This document shows positions 36,730 through 45,917 of a stretch of DNA of 52,702 bases, in pieces. Both the position numbers and the translations under genes were made by a program. The stretch is taken from assembly GCA_016794425.1 (NCBI GenBank), contig JAEUHR010000048.1, positions 1-52,702 of the forward strand, read 5' to 3'. Under the pieces are notes generated by a model. It saw only the letters and a program-made list of their open reading frames with translations, searched no databases and was not told where the DNA came from. The stretch's first letter is position 1. Every line of letters begins with the position of its first letter. The DNA is from Planctomycetota bacterium (GTDB taxonomy: Bacteria > Planctomycetota > UBA1135 > UBA2386).

Positions 36730-38331
36730 TCAGCGCTGGCGCAGCTGCTCGATGCGCTGCAGGTGGAACGTCGCCGCGCGGCTGTTCGGGTCGCCTTCCA
36801 GCATGCGGCGCAGCAGTCGCTCGGCTTCGTCGTAGTCCCGGCGCAGGTCGATGTCGATCAACGCCAGCGCGAGGTTGGCGTGGTCGTACACCAGGTGCGG
36901 CCGCCCACCCAACGCGCGGCGCAGCGTGACCTCGGCGTCGGCGTGGCGGCCGAGCGCGAACTGCAGCAGGCCGCGCACTTCGAGCAGCAGCGGGTCCTCG
37001 ATCAGCTCCCAGGCCAGCGCCGTGTCGACGCCCTCCAGCGCCGCACCGAGCGCGACCGGATCGCCCTGGGCATTGCCGTGCAAGGCCTGCTTCAGCGCCG
37101 GCGTCGCCGCGTCCATCGCCGAGCTGCGCACCCTCTGCACCACGAACGTGTGGACGGTGAACAGCAGCCAGCCGCCGAGCAGCAGCAGCGCCCAGCGGCC
37201 GGTGCGCGTGTAGCGGCCGCCTTGGCGCAACAGCGCGTGCTGGAACGTGACCTCGGGGCGCCGCACGAGCCGCCACGCCAGCAGCGCGAACACCGCGGTG
37301 ATCACGCCGAGGCCGACCGCCAGCAGGAACGGCACGCCTTCGCCGAACCAGGCGCCGCGGAACGTCCACTGCACGGCGACGAACGCGATCACGGCCAGCG
37401 CGATCTCCTCGGGCCACGAGAAGTCCGCGCGCGCCTGGATCCGCTGCTGGCTGGTCGCGAACGGCTTCGGCAGCGCGAGGCCGACGTAGAGCGCGTCCTT
37501 CGGACACACCGAGACGCAGTCGAGGCACTTCATGCAGCCGGGGTCGACCAGCTGGCGGTGCTTGGCGACCTCTTCGTGCACGCGCACGTTGCTGGTACAG
37601 ACGCTGGTGCAGTGACCGCAGGCATCGCACGCGTCGGTGACCTTGATCCGCACCGGTGCTACGCGGTCGGCGAGCGTGAAGAACGCGCCGTAGGGACAGC
37701 CGTAGGTGCAGAAGCCCTTGGCGCCGAGCCACCAGACGATCAGGAAGCCGACCACCAGGATCGACAACACGGCCATCAGCGGGCCCGGGAACGTGCGCCA
37801 CAGGTCGTCGGACGTCAGCTGCAGCGTCCAGGTCGACGCGTCGGGCAGCTCGCGGTGGCCGAGCCAGTGCTCGACGTGGGCCCAGCCGAACATCTGGAAC
37901 GCCACGATCCACGGCGCCAGCACCAGGATGCGCGCGCGCACCGGGCGCGGCTTCAGGCCGAGCCGGGACAGCAGCCACGCGCACAGGTCCTGCAGCGCCA
38001 CGACGTGGCAGGCCCAGCCGCAGAACCAGCGCCCGAACACCAGCGTGCTCGCGATCAGCGTGACGAACAGCAGGAAGCCGGCGTTGATGCGGCCGACTTC
38101 GATCGTCTCCATCGCCTCCGACGGCTCGACCGGCGTGATCGACTCGCCGGTCAGGCCCCAGTGCAGGAAGTGCAGGCCGATCAGCACGTGCACGCCGATC
38201 AGCGACCACGCGCGCTTCTTGCCGACCGTCGACTTGCGCACCGGTCCGCAGCGCGGCTTGTGGCGATCCTGCCGCGGCAGGGAGGCGTGCACGTCGTGCG
38301 GGCGGGCAGGTCCAGGCGGCGCAGCCGTCAT
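36730..38331 (-). CDS. NapH/CcoG-like membrane polyferredoxin with C-terminal TPRs
   Basis: 533 aa. Several transmembrane helices surround two CxxxCP-type motifs, 'WFCGWACHVVALQD' and 'GFCTYGCPYGAFF'. Two 4Fe-4S binding motifs follow: 'CDACGHCTSVCTSN' and 'CMKCLDCVSVCPKD'. The first ends in Asn where Pro is usual. The C-terminal about 180 residues contain two more helices and tetratricopeptide-like repeats ('ALGRHADAEVTLRRALGGRP', 'YDEAERLLRRMLEGDPN'). NapH, NosR and CcoG proteins move electrons or help assemble heme-copper oxidases at the membrane. Here the TPR tail is unusual. Start ATG at 38331 with TATGCT 10 nt upstream. Confidence 0.8.
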   Translation of the reverse strand: MTAAPPGPARPHDVHASLPRQDRHKPRCGPVRKSTVGKKRAWSLIGVHVLIGLHFLHWGLTGESITPVEPSEAMETIEVGRINAGFLLFVTLIASTLVFGRWFCGWACHVVALQDLCAWLLSRLGLKPRPVRARILVLAPWIVAFQMFGWAHVEHWLGHRELPDASTWTLQLTSDDLWRTFPGPLMAVLSILVVGFLIVWWLGAKGFCTYGCPYGAFFTLADRVAPVRIKVTDACDACGHCTSVCTSNVRVHEEVAKHRQLVDPGCMKCLDCVSVCPKDALYVGLALPKPFATSQQRIQARADFSWPEEIALAVIAFVAVQWTFRGAWFGEGVPFLLAVGLGVITAVFALLAWRLVRRPEVTFQHALLRQGGRYTRTGRWALLLLGGWLLFTVHTFVVQRVRSSAMDAATPALKQALHGNAQGDPVALGAALEGVDTALAWELIEDPLLLEVRGLLQFALGRHADAEVTLRRALGGRPHLVYDHANLALALIDIDLRRDYDEAERLLRRMLEGDPNSRAATFHLQRIEQLRQR

Positions 38332-38372
38332 CGGGCCCGCCAGCATAGCCGCGGCGCGGTGCGGCGTGCGCA

Positions 38373-38401
38373 TTGCTTTCGCGCGCGGCAGCCGCGATGT
38401 T
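38373..38401 (+). promoter_or_regulatory. Predicted promoter TTGCTT-N17-GATGTT before glnS
   Basis: TTGCTT at 38373-38378, 17 nt, GATGTT at 38396-38401, then 7 nt and the ATG at 38409. It is one base longer than the 6-nt leaderless geometry seen elsewhere in the window. Confidence 0.35.
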
Positions 38402-38408
38402 CGCCGCC

Positions 38409-40094
<1,686 letters not shown>

Positions 40095-40115
40095 GCCGGG
40101 CGCGACGCCGCGCGG

Positions 40116-41561
40116 CTAGCGCAGCACGAACGTCTTCGGGTTGGTCAGCAGCAGTTGGCCGCTCGCGTTCAGCTCGATCGCCTGGAAGTGCACTTCGAGG
40201 TCGAGCAGCGTCGGATCGTTGGTCACGTTCCAGCCGAGGTGGCCGCGACCGTCGCCGGTCAGCAGGAACGCCGGCAGGCTCGCGTCGGGCAGGATCCACG
40301 CGTTGCCCCACGGCGTCGGGATCGGCGTCGGCAGGATGCCGAGCGACAGGAACACGCCACTGACGCCCCACGGGTTGCCGTGCACGGTCATCGTCATCGA
40401 GCCGCCGACGGTGCGATTCGAGGTCGCCGTGACGTTCAGCGACGGCGTCGGCTCGTTGGCGTGCAGGTAGCGGCCGATCTCGTTGGCGCCGTAGCCGCCG
40501 TTCTGGTTGCCGAGGTACCACAGGTTGCCGTCGGGCCCCATCGTGACCGCGTAGCCGGAGCCGGGCTGCTGGTCGAACACCGACTGCGCCGTCACCGTCT
40601 GGCCGGCCGCGTCGAGCGTGACCATGCGGATGCGGCCCTGGTTCCACTCGGTGAAGAAGAAGCGGTTCTGGTAGCTCGCCGGGTAGTTGCTGCCGCTGTA
40701 GAAGGCGCAGCCGGTCGGCGCGACCGACGGCTGGTACCAGGCCAGCGGATCGACCCAAGCCGGATTCGGCACCGTCTCCTGGCCTTCGGCGCCGGGCCAG
40801 CCGTAGTTGCCGCCGGCGACGATGCGGTTGATCTCGTCCATCAGCGCGCCGCCGTTCTCGGTCTGGAACAGCTCGCCGGTGACCGGGTGCAGCGCGAGGC
40901 CGAACTGGTTGCGGTGGCCGTACGACCAGACCGGGCTGCCCGGGAACGGGTTGTTGGTCGGCACCGTCAGGTTGGGCACCTCGAAGCGCAGCACCTTGCC
41001 GCGCCATTCGGCGAGGTTCTGGGCGTTGTTGCTGCCGAGGCCGTCGCCGGTCGCGACCCACAACGTGCCGTCGCGCCCGAACAGCAGCGGGCCGCCGTTG
41101 TGGTACTGGATCGACGGCAGCGCGCCGTTCGGGCTCAGGGTCGTGCGGTTGGTGCCGATCCCGCCGAACTCCTGCAGGCGAGAGATGCGACTCTCCTGGC
41201 CCGACGCGTCCGTGTGGTAGACGTAGACGTAACCGTTCTGCAGGAAGGCCGGGTCGATCGCGATGCCGAGCAGGCCCTGCTCCGACCACGACGGCCCGCT
41301 GGTCGTCGGCACGGTCGCCCACGGCTGCGGCTCGAGCACGCCGTCGCGCACGATGCGGATGTTGCCGGTCACGCGCTCGGTGACGAACAGGCGCCCGTCC
41401 GGCGCGAAGGCCATCGCCGTGGCGTTGTCGAGGCCGGCGTTCGGCGGCACGACGACCTCGTAGGTGAAGCCGGCGGGCGGCGTCTGCGCCGCTGCAGGTT
41501 GCAACAGGCCGGCCACAGCGAACAGGGATGCGGCGCGGACGAGAGCTCGGGAAAACTGCAT
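40116..41561 (-). CDS. PQQ-dependent sugar dehydrogenase-like (GSDH) secreted protein
   Basis: 481 aa. A signal peptide (residues 1-26) is followed by a six-bladed beta-propeller: 'AMAFAPDGRLFVTERVTGNI', 'EQGLLGIAIDPAFLQNGYVY', 'HNGGPLLFGRDGTLWVATGD', 'WSYGHRNQFGLALHPVTGEL' and 'GGNYGWPGAEG'. These are typical of soluble aldose/sorbosone dehydrogenases. The C-terminal about 100 residues ('NVTATSNRTVGGSMTMTV' to 'NASGQLLLTNPKTFVLR') match the C-terminal module of two other exported proteins in the window. It would oxidise a sugar outside the cytoplasm. The cofactor and substrate are not proven, and PQQ synthesis genes are not nearby. Start ATG at 41561. Confidence 0.88.
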   Translation of the reverse strand: MQFSRALVRAASLFAVAGLLQPAAAQTPPAGFTYEVVVPPNAGLDNATAMAFAPDGRLFVTERVTGNIRIVRDGVLEPQPWATVPTTSGPSWSEQGLLGIAIDPAFLQNGYVYVYHTDASGQESRISRLQEFGGIGTNRTTLSPNGALPSIQYHNGGPLLFGRDGTLWVATGDGLGSNNAQNLAEWRGKVLRFEVPNLTVPTNNPFPGSPVWSYGHRNQFGLALHPVTGELFQTENGGALMDEINRIVAGGNYGWPGAEGQETVPNPAWVDPLAWYQPSVAPTGCAFYSGSNYPASYQNRFFFTEWNQGRIRMVTLDAAGQTVTAQSVFDQQPGSGYAVTMGPDGNLWYLGNQNGGYGANEIGRYLHANEPTPSLNVTATSNRTVGGSMTMTVHGNPWGVSGVFLSLGILPTPIPTPWGNAWILPDASLPAFLLTGDGRGHLGWNVTNDPTLLDLEVHFQAIELNASGQLLLTNPKTFVLR

Positions 41562-41728
41562 GTCGGCTACTACGAGGTGGATGCGGCCTGAAGGGCCGTC
41601 AAAGCGGCCGAGCAGGGTACCTCCTCGCTGGGTTCTCGCAAGCTTGGCAAACGGCCCATCCCACGGCCGGGTCGCCGCTTCCCACATGCGTTGGACCGAA
41701 CCTCAGCGCCGCGCGCGCGCGCCGTCGA

Positions 41729-42214
41729 TCAGAACGGGATGTCGCCGTAGTCGACGTTCTCGCCCGAACCCTCGGCGGCACCGCCGTTCTGCCGCCGCGC
41801 GCCACCACCGCCACCACCGCCACCACCACCGGCACGGCGCTCGCCGCTGCCACCACCAGCGCCACCGCCGCCTTCACCGGCACCGCGCGGCGCCCCGACG
41901 AACTGGAAGTTCTCGACGACGACCTCGAGCTTGCTGCGCTTGCCGCCGCCCTCGGCCTCCCAGGTCGAGTACTCGAGGCGGCCCTCGACGAACAACTGGC
42001 TGCCCTTGCGCACGTACTGGCTCAGCACCTCGGCCTGGCGGCCCCACGCGGTCAGATCGACGAAGCACGTCGATTCCTTCTGCTCACCGTTCTGCGTCCA
42101 CTTGCGGTTGATCGCCATGCCGAACTTGGCGAGCGCCATGCCGTTCTGCGTCGTGCGCATCTCGACGTCGCGGGTCAGGTTGCCGAGGAGGATGACTTTG
42201 TTGAAGTTGGCCAC
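41729..42214 (-). CDS. ssb: Single-stranded DNA-binding protein
   Basis: 161 aa. The OB fold is residues 1-115 ('NKVILLGNLTRDVEMRTTQN', 'INRKWTQNGEQKESTCFVDL', 'KGSQLFVEGRLEYSTWE'). It is followed by a Gly-rich linker with a run of consecutive Gly and ends with the acidic tip DYGDIPF, the standard docking peptide for partner proteins. It coats ssDNA in replication and repair. The start is GTG at 42214. A TAGGAT hexamer (42286-42281 on the minus strand) is a possible -10, about 65 nt upstream. Confidence 0.96.
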   Translation of the reverse strand: MANFNKVILLGNLTRDVEMRTTQNGMALAKFGMAINRKWTQNGEQKESTCFVDLTAWGRQAEVLSQYVRKGSQLFVEGRLEYSTWEAEGGGKRSKLEVVVENFQFVGAPRGAGEGGGGAGGGSGERRAGGGGGGGGGGARRQNGGAAEGSGENVDYGDIPF

Positions 42215-42283
42215 GGGTGGAGTTCTCGTCGTTGCTCTGGGTCCGCCGGTCGAAGCGAGCAGGCGCGGCCCGATGCCGCGATC

Positions 42284-42313
42284 CTAGCGAGCCGCCGGCG
42301 CCGTCGATATCTT
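42284..42313 (+). promoter_or_regulatory. Predicted promoter CTAGCG-N18-TATCTT, leaderless geometry
   Basis: CTAGCG at 42284-42289 matches the TTGGCG box at four of six positions, then 18 nt, TATCTT at 42308-42313, 6 nt and the GTG start of the PilZ gene at 42320. The -35 to start-codon geometry is the same as at 1698 and 18498. Confidence 0.4.
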
Positions 42314-42319
42314 TCTCGC

Positions 42320-42688
42320 GTGACCTCGCCGACCCCCCAGAGTGAGCGCCGCCGCGCTGCGCGCGCGCTCGGCACGTTCCCGGTGCGCCTTTCGCCGCGC
42401 CCCACCGACGCACCCGCCGTGCTGCGCGACATCTCCGAGATCGGCCTCGCCTGCAACTCGCCGGAAGAGCTGCCGGAGATGACCAAGGTGGCGCTGAACT
42501 TCTCGCTGCCCGGCGCGACCGAAGTGCACCACGTGCAGGGCGCGGTCGTGCGCTGCGACAAGCTGAAGTCCGCGGCGCCGTCGCGCGGCGGTCCACGCTG
42601 GGACCTGGCGATCTACTTCACCGAGATCACGCCGGTCACGCGCGCCGCGATCCGCAACTACGTCGCGAAGGCGAAGCCGGCCCGCTGA
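42320..42688 (+). CDS. PilZ-domain protein
   Basis: 122 aa single-domain protein. The c-di-GMP-binding consensus is visible: an Arg cluster ('SERRRAARA'), then D-x-S-x-x-G in 'VLRDISEIGLACNSPEEL'. The remaining strands ('FSLPGATEVHHVQGAVVRCD', 'RWDLAIYFTEI') fit the PilZ barrel. It should bind cyclic di-GMP and alter an unknown partner. GTG start at 42320. Divergent from ssb, convergent with prmC. Confidence 0.85.
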   Translation: MTSPTPQSERRRAARALGTFPVRLSPRPTDAPAVLRDISEIGLACNSPEELPEMTKVALNFSLPGATEVHHVQGAVVRCDKLKSAAPSRGGPRWDLAIYFTEITPVTRAAIRNYVAKAKPAR

Positions 42689-42709
42689 GGCCGTGCGGCC
42701 GTCGGCGCC

Positions 42710-43606
42710 TCAGCGCCGCCGCGCCAGCAGGTAGCGATCGATGCCGGCTTCGTCCGGCAGCAGCGCCGCCTCGTCGAGGAACGGCGAGCCGCGCAGCAGC
42801 GCCAGCGCCGGCACACTAGCACCGACGCCGGTCTCGGCGACGAACCAGCCGCCTCGGACCAGGCCGTGCGACAGGCCCGCGGCGATCGCGCGGTAGCACG
42901 ATGCCGGATCGCTGGCCGCCGAGTAGAGCGCCAACGGCGGCTCGTGCGCGGCGACGTCGGCAGCGAGTCCGGCCGGCGCGGCGGGATCGACGTACGGCGG
43001 GTTGCTGACCACGAGGTCGAACGGCGCCTCACCGGCCAGCGGCTGCCACCAGTCGCCGGCGCACAGGCGGACCCGCTCGGCGACACCGTGCCGCGCGACG
43101 TTCGCGGTCGCGACCTCGAGCGCGTTGCGGCTCTGGTCGGTGGCGACGACGCGCAGGTCCGGCCGCTCGACCGCGAGCGCGATCGCGATCGCGCCGCTGC
43201 CGGTGCCGAGGTCCAGCACGCGACCGCCGTGCGGCGCCCGCGCCAGCGCGTGGTCGACCAGCACCTCGGTCTCCGGCCGCGGCACCAGCACGGCGTTGGA
43301 CACCGCGAGTTCGAGCCCGCGGAAGCTCCAGCTGCCGAGCAGGTGCGCCACCGGCTCACCCTCGCCGCGGCGCGCCACCAGGGCCCGCATCGCCGCGCGT
43401 TCGGCTTCGTCGAGCGGGCGGTCGTGCGCGAGGTAGAGCTGCAGCCGGCCGAGGCCCAGCACCTTGCCGAGCAGCAGTTCGGCCGAGCGCTTGGGCGCGT
43501 CGACGCCGCGGCGCGCGAGCCACTGCTCGGCGCCGCGCAGCACGGTCAGCACCGTGTGGCCACCGTCCGGGCCGCCGTCGCGCATGGCCGCGCGCGGATC
43601 GCTCAC
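42710..43606 (-). CDS. prmC: Release factor glutamine methyltransferase
   Basis: 298 aa. An N-terminal helical domain precedes the Rossmann methyltransferase domain. 'AVLVPRPETEVLVDHALARA' and SAM motif I 'VLDLGTGSGAIAIALA' are present, along with the catalytic NPPY motif ('FDLVVSNPPYVDPAAPAG'). It methylates the Gln of the GGQ motif of release factors RF1 and RF2. GTG start at 43606 overlaps the preceding membrane gene (GTGA). The order prfA, membrane protein, prmC differs from the direct prfA-prmC pair found in many bacteria. Confidence 0.96.
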   Translation of the reverse strand: MSDPRAAMRDGGPDGGHTVLTVLRGAEQWLARRGVDAPKRSAELLLGKVLGLGRLQLYLAHDRPLDEAERAAMRALVARRGEGEPVAHLLGSWSFRGLELAVSNAVLVPRPETEVLVDHALARAPHGGRVLDLGTGSGAIAIALAVERPDLRVVATDQSRNALEVATANVARHGVAERVRLCAGDWWQPLAGEAPFDLVVSNPPYVDPAAPAGLAADVAAHEPPLALYSAASDPASCYRAIAAGLSHGLVRGGWFVAETGVGASVPALALLRGSPFLDEAALLPDEAGIDRYLLARRR

Positions 43607-44334
43607 CGGCGCTTGCGCTCGGTGGCGGCCATCATCCGCGACTGCTTCTCCTGCTTGTTCTTCTTCGCGCCGCCGAGCACGCCGCCGAAGAACCCGATCT
43701 CGGCGATCACGCTGCCGATCAGCACGAAGAACTTGCCGACGCCGTGCAGGCGCCAGAAGTTCTCGACGCGGCTGCCGGCGACCACGGCGGCTTCACCGGG
43801 GCGGCCCGCCGCGAACAGGTCCGGGAACAGCGACGCCCAGGTGCTGACCTGCGCGTCGGCCGGCAGCAGGCCGCGCTGCTGCGCCGCCGCCAGTGCGACC
43901 TCGGGGTTGTACCAGACCAGGCCCATGATGCCGGCGACCATCACCAGCGCGCACAGCAGCAGCCACTTCAGGCTCGCGCTGGTCGAGCGGTTGTTGTGGA
44001 TCGCGCCCCACCAGGTCCACACCATCGCCACGCCGATCACGAGGTAGACGGCGCCGCTCATCGTCTTGTAGCCGACCATCTGGTAGTCGGCGCCGAACGG
44101 CATCAGGCAGCCCAGCACCATCAGCACGCCGGCGAACAGGAAGCGGTAGAACGTCTTGTCGCGGCAGAACGGGTTGAAGGCCGGCGCCGCGAGGCTGGCG
44201 CGCGCCATCGCCGTCGCCATGTCCGCCGACGCGGCCGGAGCACCGCCGGCAGCGGCGCCACCGGCGTCGAGCGGCTCGAGCGGCGCCAGGGGTTCGAGGG
44301 TCGCGAGTTCCGGGGGATTGCCCGAGTCGGTCAT
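43603..44334 (-). CDS. Membrane protein of unknown function between prfA and prmC
   Basis: 243 aa; not recognised. After an Ala/Pro/Glu-rich N-terminus (about 1-55) there are four transmembrane helices ('LFAGVLMVLGCLMPFGA', 'GAVYLVIGVAMVWTWW', 'LKWLLLCALVMVAGIMGLV', 'FFVLIGSVIAEIGFFGGVLG') and a Lys/Arg-rich tail. The stop overlaps the GTG of prmC, so expression is tied to release-factor methylation, but a functional link is not shown. Upstream gap to prfA is 154 nt. Confidence 0.75.
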   Translation of the reverse strand: MTDSGNPPELATLEPLAPLEPLDAGGAAAGGAPAASADMATAMARASLAAPAFNPFCRDKTFYRFLFAGVLMVLGCLMPFGADYQMVGYKTMSGAVYLVIGVAMVWTWWGAIHNNRSTSASLKWLLLCALVMVAGIMGLVWYNPEVALAAAQQRGLLPADAQVSTWASLFPDLFAAGRPGEAAVVAGSRVENFWRLHGVGKFFVLIGSVIAEIGFFGGVLGGAKKNKQEKQSRMMAATERKRR

Positions 44335-44488
44335 CGATCGTGCTCCAGTCGAGAGGGGAGAAGAGGGGGCTGCAGGAGGGCCGAGGGGTGCGGATCGTGG
44401 CGCGGCGAGGCCAGCCAGTCACGCAGGAATCGGGTTCGGCCGCTCACCACGGCCGGGACACCCCCCTGGTTCACTGCACCGGCCGGTT

Positions 44489-45568
44489 TCACAGCTGTTC
44501 GATGCGGCGCTGGCGCTGGTCCGCCAGCAGTTCGGCCACGACCGGCTCCAGCTTGCCCTCGCTGATCTGCGACAGCGCGAAGTTGCGGTTCAGCCGGTGG
44601 TCGGTCAGCCGGTCCTGCGGGAAGTTGTAGGTGCGGATGCGGTCGCTGCGGTCGCCGCTGCCGACCTGCTCGCGGCGCTCGGCCGCGCGCGCGGCGTCGG
44701 CGGCGCGCTTCTGCGCCTCGTGGATGCGGGCCCGCAGCAGCGCCATCGCGCGCTGCCGGTTCTTCAGCTGGCTGCGCTCCTCCTGGCAGGCGACCACGGT
44801 GCCGGTCGGGATGTGCGTGATGCGCACGGCCGACTCGGTCTTGTTGACGTGCTGGCCGCCGGCGCCGCTCGCGCGGAAGGTGTCGACGCGCAGGTCCTGC
44901 GGATCGAGGTGGACTTCGACCTCCTCGACCTCGGGCAGCACCGCGACGGTCGCCGCCGACGTGTGCACGCGGCCCTTCGCCTCGGTCTCGGGCACGCGCT
45001 GCACACGGTGCCCGCCGGACTCGAACTGCATCGAGTGGAACACGCTCTGGCCGTGCAGCGCGAACACGATCTCCTTGAAGCCGCCCTGCTCGGCCGGCGT
45101 GCTGTGGATCGGCTCGAACGTCCAGCCCATGCGCGTCGCGAAGCGCTGGTAGATCGTGCAGAGGTCGCGCGCGAACAGCGCCGCCTCCTCGCCGCCGGTG
45201 CCGGCGCGGATCTCGACGATGCAGTCGCGGCGGTCGTCGCCGTCGTCGGCCAGCAGCAGGTCGACCAGCGTGCTCGCCTCCGCGTCGGCGCGGGCCACGA
45301 GCGCCGGCAGTTCGGCGCGCGCCAGGTCGGCCAGGTCGCGGTCGCCGCCGTCGAGCAGCGCGCGGTGTTCCAGTTCGTCCTGTTCGAGGCGCTGGAACGC
45401 GCGGTAGCGCTCGACGATCGGCGTCGAGCTGCCGAGCTCACGCTGCAGCGCGGCCAGCCGGTCGGTCTGGGCCAACACGGCCGGATCGGCCATCTGCGCC
45501 AGCAGCTGCTCGACGCGGGCCGTGAGCCCGTCGAGCTTCTGGCGAATGCGCGGACGCAGGCGGCTCAT
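44489..45568 (-). CDS. prfA: Peptide chain release factor 1
   Basis: 359 aa. The GGQ motif is in 'ASGAGGQHVNKTESAVRITH' and the preceding domain reads 'IRAGTGGEEAALFARDL'. The codon-recognition region is the anticodon-like 'HRVQRVPETEAKGRVHTSA'. RF1 terminates translation at UAA and UAG. GGGAGG (45579-45574 on the minus strand) lies 5 nt before the ATG, one of the few strong Shine-Dalgarno sites in the window. It follows rpmE directly (29 nt). Confidence 0.97.
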   Translation of the reverse strand: MSRLRPRIRQKLDGLTARVEQLLAQMADPAVLAQTDRLAALQRELGSSTPIVERYRAFQRLEQDELEHRALLDGGDRDLADLARAELPALVARADAEASTLVDLLLADDGDDRRDCIVEIRAGTGGEEAALFARDLCTIYQRFATRMGWTFEPIHSTPAEQGGFKEIVFALHGQSVFHSMQFESGGHRVQRVPETEAKGRVHTSAATVAVLPEVEEVEVHLDPQDLRVDTFRASGAGGQHVNKTESAVRITHIPTGTVVACQEERSQLKNRQRAMALLRARIHEAQKRAADAARAAERREQVGSGDRSDRIRTYNFPQDRLTDHRLNRNFALSQISEGKLEPVVAELLADQRQRRIEQL

Positions 45569-45597
45569 GCCGGCCTCCCGTCACCGCCGCGCGGCAG

Positions 45598-45816
45598 CTA
45601 ACCCTTGGCCCCTTCCTTCTGCTTGCCGTAGCGCTTCAGGAACTTGTCGACGCGGCCGGCCGAGTCGACGAACTTCTGCGCGCCGGTGTAGTACGGGTGG
45701 CACGCCGAGCAGATGTCGGTGCGGACCTCGGACTTCACCGAGCGGGTCGTGAACTTGTTGCCGCAGGCGCAGGAGACCTGGCACTCGACGTACTTGGGGT
45801 GGATGTCGGCTTTCAT
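45598..45816 (-). CDS. rpmE: 50S ribosomal protein L31, zinc-binding (type A)
   Basis: 72 aa. 'MKADIHPKYVECQVSC' opens the protein. The four zinc-binding cysteines (C16, C18, C37, C40 region; 'CACGNK' and 'CSACHPYYTG') are present, so this is the zinc-containing form. It is a component of the large ribosomal subunit. It leads the rpmE-prfA group and has a good promoter 43 nt upstream. Confidence 0.97.
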   Translation of the reverse strand: MKADIHPKYVECQVSCACGNKFTTRSVKSEVRTDICSACHPYYTGAQKFVDSAGRVDKFLKRYGKQKEGAKG

Positions 45817-45858
45817 GGCGCACCGGACCGCGCGGAAGCCGCGCAGTGAGGGGCGGAG

Positions 45859-45886
45859 AGTGTAGGGAACGGCGGGCGCCGGTCAA
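45859..45886 (-). promoter_or_regulatory. Predicted sigma70 promoter for rpmE: TTGACC-N16-TACACT
   Basis: On the minus strand TTGACC (45886-45881), 16 nt, TACACT (45864-45859). The predicted start is about 45852, giving a leader of about 36 nt before the ATG at 45816. This is the best sigma70 match in the window. Confidence 0.5.
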
Positions 45887-45917
45887 CAGGCTGGCCGGAG
45901 AGGGCCTACCAGCCCGC

